From the NCBI GenBank assembly GCA_030765065.1, contig CM060990.1:5698001-5762000 (forward strand): a stretch of DNA of 64,000 nucleotides, written 5' to 3'. The notes below the pieces were generated by a model. It did not search any database. It saw only the letters and a list, made by a program, of their open reading frames with translations, and was not told the DNA's origin. This DNA comes from Deroplatys truncata. Its lineage: Eukaryota > Arthropoda > Insecta > Mantodea > Mantidae. Position numbers and translations under genes: made by a program. Shown piece by piece: positions 58,255 through 64,000 of this stretch (positions within the stretch are counted from its first letter, which is position 1; each line of letters opens with the position of its first letter).

Positions 58255-59460
58255 TAGCAATGTGTTGGTTACGTGGTTATGTTACGTCCTGTCACGCGGT
58301 TACGTGCTTATGTTACGTGGTGTAACGTCTTGTCACGTGCTTATGTTACGTGGTGTAACGTCTTGTCACGTGCTTATGTTACGTGGTGTAACGTCTTGTC
58401 ACGTGTTTATGTTACGTGATGTTACGTTTTGTTACGTGGTTACGTGCTTATGTTGCGTGTTATGTCTTGTTACTTTGTTATGTGATTATGTTACGTGGTG
58501 TTACGTTTATCACGGGGTTACGTGTTCTTAGTCTTGTTACGTGGTTATGTTACGCGGTGTTAGTGGGTACATGGTTATGTTACGTTTTGTTATATCTGGT
58601 TAGGTGGCCATGTTACACTGTGCTACGCCTTGTTACGTAGTTACGCACTTATGTTACGTGCTGTTACGGCTTGTTACTTTGTTACGTGCTTATGTTACGT
58701 GGTGTTACGTTTGTCACGTAGTTACGCGTTCTTTCATCTTGTTACGTGGTTATGTTACGCGGTGTTACGTGGATACATGCTTATGTTAGGTGCTGTTATG
58801 TCTGGTTACGTGTTCATGTTACGTTGTGTTACATCTTGTTACATGGTGTTACGTGGTTATGTTACGTGTTACGTTTCATTTATTGATTACGTTGTTACGT
58901 TTTTATGTCTTGTTACGTGCTTATGCTACGTGGTTATGTTACGTTTGGTTACCTGCTCGTGTCACGAGGTTATGCTCTGTCTTGTTACATAGTTATGTTA
59001 CGTTGTGTTATGTGACTATGTTGCGTGGTGTTACGATTTGTTACGTGGGTACTACCTATTTTTATGTTGTTACATTTACTGGTTACTTTGTTGTTACGTC
59101 TTGTTATGTGCTCATGCTACGTGGTTATGTTACTTTTTGTTAGGTGCTTGTGTTACGAGGTAATGCTCCGTCTTGTTACATGGTTATGTTACGTGGTGTT
59201 ACGTGGCTATGTTACGTGGTGTTACGTCTTGTAACGTTTACTGGTCACTCATGTCACAGGGTGTTACGTCATGTTACGTGGTTATGATACGTGGTTACAT
59301 GGTTACTTCGTCTTATGTTGTTACATTTACTGGTTACGTTGTTACATTTACTGTTACATTGGTTACATTTACTGGTTACGTGCTTATGTTACGTAGTGTG
59401 ACATCTTGCCATGCGGGTATGTTACGTTGTGTTACATCTTGTTACGTTGGTTAGGTTAGA
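58255..59460 (+). repeat. TTACG-rich minisatellite, P2 right arm (longest copy)
   Basis: About 1.2 kb of GTTACGTGGTTATG, GTTACGTGGTGTAACGTC and TTGTCACGTGCTTATG words, including near-identical 36-bp units at 58290-58410. The left-arm array is about 0.8 kb. Confidence 0.88.
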
Positions 59461-59948
59461 CGATGATAGGATTGAATAGACAATGAGGAGTCAAGGTAGG
59501 GATAGGTTAGGGTGTTCGGTGCGGGGTGAGTTTAGCATACTTCTATATACCTTCACTGTAACCCAATATGCAGTTTATCCCTCTCTGTTTCGCACACTAA
59601 CTGTTTAACATATAAAAAGTTTGTAAGATTTAGAAAAAAGTATATAAAAGTGTTGTCGCGTTGGATGAGAAATGTTTATAATCTAATTACTCTCTATTAC
59701 CGTGAATACCTGTGACGCTAGCTTAATTACCTGTTAAAATTACTTAAATACCCTACATTCTACCCGAATCATATGAAAATTACATTAAATAGCTTTGGTA
59801 CGAATCGCTACTCTGAATTACCCTGAGCACTTGTGATACTAATCGCTTTATTCTACATATACACTTATTTACATTAATCTGGGAGGTTAGCAGTATAAAT
59901 CTTGAAGTCAATGAGTCTAAATGATGTTATGCATGGATGAACATTGCC

Positions 59949-59999
<51 letters not shown>

Positions 60000-60109
60000 C
60001 ACATATATGTTAGAACATTAGCACCGGGGGACTTCACCCTCCAGTGTCGAGAAAACACCGCCAAAGGGTGTCAAAACATTTGTAAACTTTAATTGGTGGT
60101 GTCTTTGCG
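59461..60109. other. Spacer, P2 right arm, with TTGA microsatellite
   Basis: No gene. A (GATT)n run of about 12 units lies at 59950-59999, followed by the conserved block with GGGTGTCAAAACATTTG. Confidence 0.7.
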
Positions 60110-61370
60110 GTCTAAACCTTTTCCTCCTTTAACTCTATCCACGTTTCCCCTATCTCTTCCGTATAAAGCGTATCCCTCTCTCTTTCAGCATTTGTCTCGC
60201 CTAGCATCTCTCCTAGGTTTCCTACCTCACCTGTATAAATCTACATTCCCCCTCCTGCAGCCTCTGACTAGCCTAGTATCTCTCCCCATTTTCCATATTT
60301 TTCCATATAAACGCATATTCTACTCGTCAACCCCTTCTAGACTAGCACCTCTCCTCGTATTCGCTACCGCTCTCATATAAATGCATTTTCCTCCTTGAAG
60401 GCTTTCTCAACCTAAAATCTCTCCTCGTTTTCCTTGTCTCTGCATGTAAACGCATACTCTACCATTCAAACCCTCCTAACCTAATACCTCTCCTCGGTTT
60501 GCTATCTCTCTCTCTCTATCTCACATAAAACACATTCTGCCTTTAACCCTGTCTATCCTAGCATCTCTCCACGTTTCCCCTATATTTTCCGTATAAAGCG
60601 TAGCCCTCTCTCCTTCAGCATCTGTCTAGCCTAGCATCTCTCCTAGGTTTCCTACCTCCCCTATATAAACCTACATTCCCCCTCCTTCAGCCTCTGACTA
60701 ACCTAGCATCTCTCCCCGTTTTCCATATTTTCCCACATAAACGCATACTCTACTCCTCAACCTCTGTCTAGACTAGCACCTCTCCTCGTATTTTCCTCCT
60801 CTCACATATAAAGCGCATTGCTCCTCCTTCAACTCTCTCCTAGCATAGGATCTCTCCACGTTTTCCATATCTTCCTCCACATAAAAGTATACACTACTCC
60901 TCAACCTCTGTCTAAACTACTACCTCTCCTCGTAATCCCTACCTCCTTCAGCCCCTGCCCTACCTCAGATCTCTCCTCGTTTTCCCTATCTCTCTCATAT
61001 AAACGCATACTCTGTAATTCAAACCTTACTGGCCTAATACCTCTCCTCGGTTTGCTAGCTCTCCCATATAAAAAGCCATATTCTACCCTTCAAGCCCTGT
61101 ATAGTCTAGTACTTCTCCTCGTATTCCCTATATCTCCTGTATATAAGTCCATATTCCCCCTCCTACAGCATCTGTCTAGCCTATCATCTGTTCACGTTTT
61201 CCCTATCTTTCTCATATAAATGTATACTCCGCACCTCAAAGTCCTTCTAGCCTAGCACTTCTCCTTGTATTCCCCACCTCTCTCATATAAAGCGCATCCC
61301 CACTCCTTCAACCCCTGTCTAACCTAGCATCGACCCTCGTTTTCCCTATCCTTTCCCATATAAACGTAAA
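60110..61370 (+). repeat. Terminal minisatellite, P2 right arm
   Basis: Units as in the other copies; pairs with 44960-46370. Confidence 0.88.
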
Positions 61371-61404
61371 AAAGCTGCGCCAGAATCCCTCTATATATAC
61401 TACT

Positions 61405-62787
61405 GACATTCACTTGTCCTCCTACATAAAGTTGTTTAGCGATGAAAAAACGTTTTGCGAAATGTTGCTTAAACATCCGTAAGAATAAAAAAGTGAGACC
61501 GAGGACGTGTACGAGATGCTCGTATTTTCGAGGTCTGTTTTTTAAAGTTCCTTATAATCTTCCATATTAATATTATGAAGAGACGAAGTGTGTGTGTGTG
61601 TGTGGGGGGGGAGGTTGTATGTAGGATAATTTAAAAACCCACTTGACCGATTTTAATAACTCTTTCACAATTGAAAAGCCCAATTCGTTCTTATGGACAT
61701 GGGGCTATAAAATGCTTTTCATTTCATAAACTTAAAAGATAAAAATGATTTACAAAGCCCTTGTACTTGAATACGAAAACATGTGTTATAGAAGAACATG
61801 CTTGCCAAGAAGGCCTTGACTTTTAGTTGAAAATGCCATGGAGTAGTAAAAAGTTATTAATCCACAGAATATGCATGTAACATAAGACAAATGCCGCGGA
61901 AATTTCTTTTCAATCAGTAGATGGTCGCGATTTAGCAATTAAGATACGGCAAAACCAAAGGGAATCCAATCTGTTTATAACCAACGATACGTATGCGATA
62001 CCAGTGCGAAAATATTTAAATAACCCTCATGTAAGACAGTTTTGGGTTATTTCCTTTATACTTATGGATTAATCAACTTCTTTAGCAGGACATGCTAAAT
62101 AATTGTATAAAGAGAGAAAACCGCTAACATTAGAAATCAGTGGACGGATATGTTATAATAGCAACTGAGACGATCATTTGTCTCGATGTTCGCAGACTGG
62201 GTCTTTTCCAAAGATGTTAACGTGGTGGCCCGGGAGGTGCGTAATCTACATATTCATCGCTTCACCTCTATTTCGCTGTACGTGTTAAGGGTTTCTGTAA
62301 TAAGTGAAAACTGAGTACATTTTATGTTATTAAATAACGACGGGAGCAACGAAAAGATACAAAAGTTTAAAATTTCACTGTAATAAATTATCCTACCAGT
62401 AAGTCGACGATTTCAATCGATGACTGCACCAGCATTTCCAGAACTTGAAAGGCTCTCGGGGGAGGTTAAGGAAGTGAGAGGTTCCGCCGATGTTTCACAT
62501 CGTTTTGTGTGAATATAAGAGGAGTTATCATCCATATTAGGAACAGCCGGGTTGTACAAAATTGCAAATTATTATAAGGGGTAAAGAGGAGAATCCAACA
62601 TAAAAAAGCTTCTAGATCATTGTACAATAATTTCATACAGAACGGGAATATATAAATGAAATTAATTAAATTGCCATTCGAGTTTAAAAAGATATCTTTA
62701 CAACGTCTGGCAGCCAGATAGTATTTAATACTGCGACCGCGCAAACCTGCGGGCCGCCGGAACAATAACCATTGTGTGCCTCTTACC
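61405..62787. other. No gene seen
   Basis: Right flank of P2, beginning GACATT (possible target duplication). AT-rich, with a GT/G run at 61588-61610. Confidence 0.5.
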
Positions 62788-63065
62788 TGTTCCAGAATAT
62801 TCCTTTCGGTAGTTCTAGTAACTTCTCTTTCTAGAAGCTTCTGCTTTGTATGCGAGACCTATAGAAGGGGCCACTCTTGCCCGGAGCGCAATTCAGTGAG
62901 TTAAGAAGTTACGAGCTGAAAACTGGACAGTGAATCGACGGATCAGCTGTGTTGTGTTCCGAGTGTGCGCCAAAAGTGGCCCTAGTATAATGTTTGTGCT
63001 ACGCTGGATGCCTTGGTAATAAATAAAGTCTCGTAGTAACTGGTGTTATCTGTTACAATACAGCA
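62788..63065 (+). mobile_element. Possible solo LTR
   Basis: Begins TGTTCCAGAATATTCC and ends near ...ACAGCA with TTACC before and TTACT after, a possible 5-bp target duplication with one mismatch. Contains TAATAAATAAAG near the 3' end, as expected of an LTR poly(A) signal. No internal retroelement is next to it and the exact ends are uncertain. Confidence 0.3.
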
Positions 63066-64000
63066 TTACTAACACGTCACATAAATAATGAAATTATTCA
63101 AATATCACGATTGAAAACGCACCTTTAATTATAACATTTATTAAACTTTTAGCTTTTAAATAAAAAGCAATTTCCAGATAACTATAGATAGCAGGGTTAC
63201 TTTTAGGGCGATACGTGGGTATATTGCTTTTAAAATGTCTTATATTTACATTTCAAACATAAAAATGCATGTGTGTTACACTATACAAAGAAGTCATTTA
63301 CAGCATTAAAGCTCATTATACGAAACATTTTCTGCTCGGTATTTGGAGTTATATACCTATTTGCAAATCTTATAAAACGGAATTTCAACAGAATGTCTGA
63401 TATCCTCTTTATCGTCGTAACAGTAACAATACGGATAAATTTGCTGTCATCGTCATCTCCATCTCCTGTATACAAGAAAGCGAGTACTTTTACTTCGAGT
63501 TCATTGCCACAATATGACAACACTAACCAACAGCATATTGCGCTTTTGTGTGAATTTGGGTGGATGTGTATAGATAAATATTATCTAATTCTTTGGATTA
63601 CTTTCACGTACTGCCGATTGGAATGCATGGTGAACACCAGCATCAGATCTTTCTCTAAAATACGGATATTTCCTCACTACTTACTTATATTTGGATAATA
63701 ATAAGAAACGATCAAGCAAGTGTTTCATTTAATATTTTGAGTTTATCCCCCATAATGCCACTGACCAAAACTCTGGTATGTCATGTTTGAATCCAGTACA
63801 TCTTAGGTTTTCAAAACTTTTGCGCATTTGATAGTTTGGTAAATCCCGTAGGATTATTATAAAATATTTTCCTCTCCTCAGTAAAGTTCCTTCTCTACCA
63901 GTTTCAGCAAAAATGTTCCTTTCCTGCAATAAAGGCCTTGCGTCTTTTTCTCTTTATACTTCCTTTCTTTATTTCATCATAAGGGCTCTTATTGTGCATA
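63066..64000. other. No gene supported
   Basis: AT-rich. A 141-codon frame (63273-63698, +) has no recognisable domain and ordinary AT-rich composition; I do not call it a gene. Confidence 0.45.

Larger units (their letters stand above)
44936..61404. mobile_element. P2: second giant palindromic Polinton-type element (16.5 kb)
   Basis: Arms 44936-52908 and 53362-61404 pair in inverted order (coordinate sum 106018 across the polymerase region, 106270 near the centre). The ends are perfect inverted repeats for 30 bases (AGTAGTATATATAGAGGG, then ATTCTGGCGCAG), start with AG and end with CT as in Polintons, and are flanked by GATATC (left) and GACATT (right), a 6-bp target duplication if two transitions are allowed. 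Both arms carry only the N-terminal third of the polymerase plus its last codons, so P2 is non-autonomous. No other Polinton gene was found. Confidence 0.85.

Noticed and set aside
60093..61219. Ser/Leu/Pro-rich frames in terminal minisatellites (also 10010-10306, 31487-31738 and 45375-45671)
   Set aside because: Pyrimidine-rich repeat DNA; not conserved as protein between copies.
63273..63698. 141-codon frame as a host gene
   Set aside because: No recognisable domain, AT-rich composition and overlapping frames on the other strand.

Overview
The window is nuclear DNA of an arthropod, most likely an insect (inference). The signs are non-LTR retrotransposon ORF1 and RT/RNase H remnants, a mariner transposase fragment, several tRNA-derived SINEs with Pol III A/B boxes, AT-rich spacer and many satellites. 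I see no host gene. Almost all coding sequence belongs to decayed copies of protein-primed family B DNA polymerase genes of the Polinton/Maverick type (also found in adintovirus-like relatives), recognised by the exonuclease motifs, a C..C / H-D-H / C-N-L endonuclease-VII-like motif, and the palm motifs NNxYG, NNAMFGKTMEN and YMDTDS.

The main feature is two giant near-palindromes. P1 (11773-29438) has arms of about 9.1 and 8.3 kb around a 305-bp spacer. P2 (44936-61404) has two 8.0-kb arms around a 453-bp spacer. From centre outward each arm holds: a conserved block of about 125-150 bp; an inner region with direct repeats; a tandem array that begins with a tRNA-like SINE head; promoter repeats carrying a TATA box and initiator; a polymerase gene transcribed outward; a TTACG-rich minisatellite; an AT-rich spacer; a terminal minisatellite of about 70-75 bp units, each with a TATAAA; and an end of the form 5'-AGTAG...CTACT-3'. 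No integrase, capsid, protease or packaging ATPase gene was found. P2 ends in a perfect 30-bp terminal repeat and is flanked by GATATC/GACATT, a possible 6-bp target duplication as in Polintons. P1 lies inside a mariner element.

Related pieces: element A (1-3002, minus), a different polymerase family with possible spliced upstream exons to about 4190; element B (5649-10747), which looks like the same palindromic element with its centre deleted; element D (31416-35866), a left half with polymerase on minus, cut off beside a LINE fragment (about 35990-38160); and element F (42458-43055), a terminal-repeat stub followed by a LINE ORF1 remnant (minus). The rest is SINEs, microsatellites, one GC-rich unidentified stretch and featureless AT-rich DNA.

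Interpretation (inference): the palindromes are a lineage of polymerase-only elements whose inverted repeats have grown to cover nearly the whole element, each arm with its own outward polymerase unit. Both arms of P1 share the same frameshifting deletion and the same 18-nt insertion, and both arms of P2 share a multi-kilobase deletion, so the arms were copied from, or are kept similar to, one another. No copy here is intact, so any activity would have to come from copies elsewhere in the genome.
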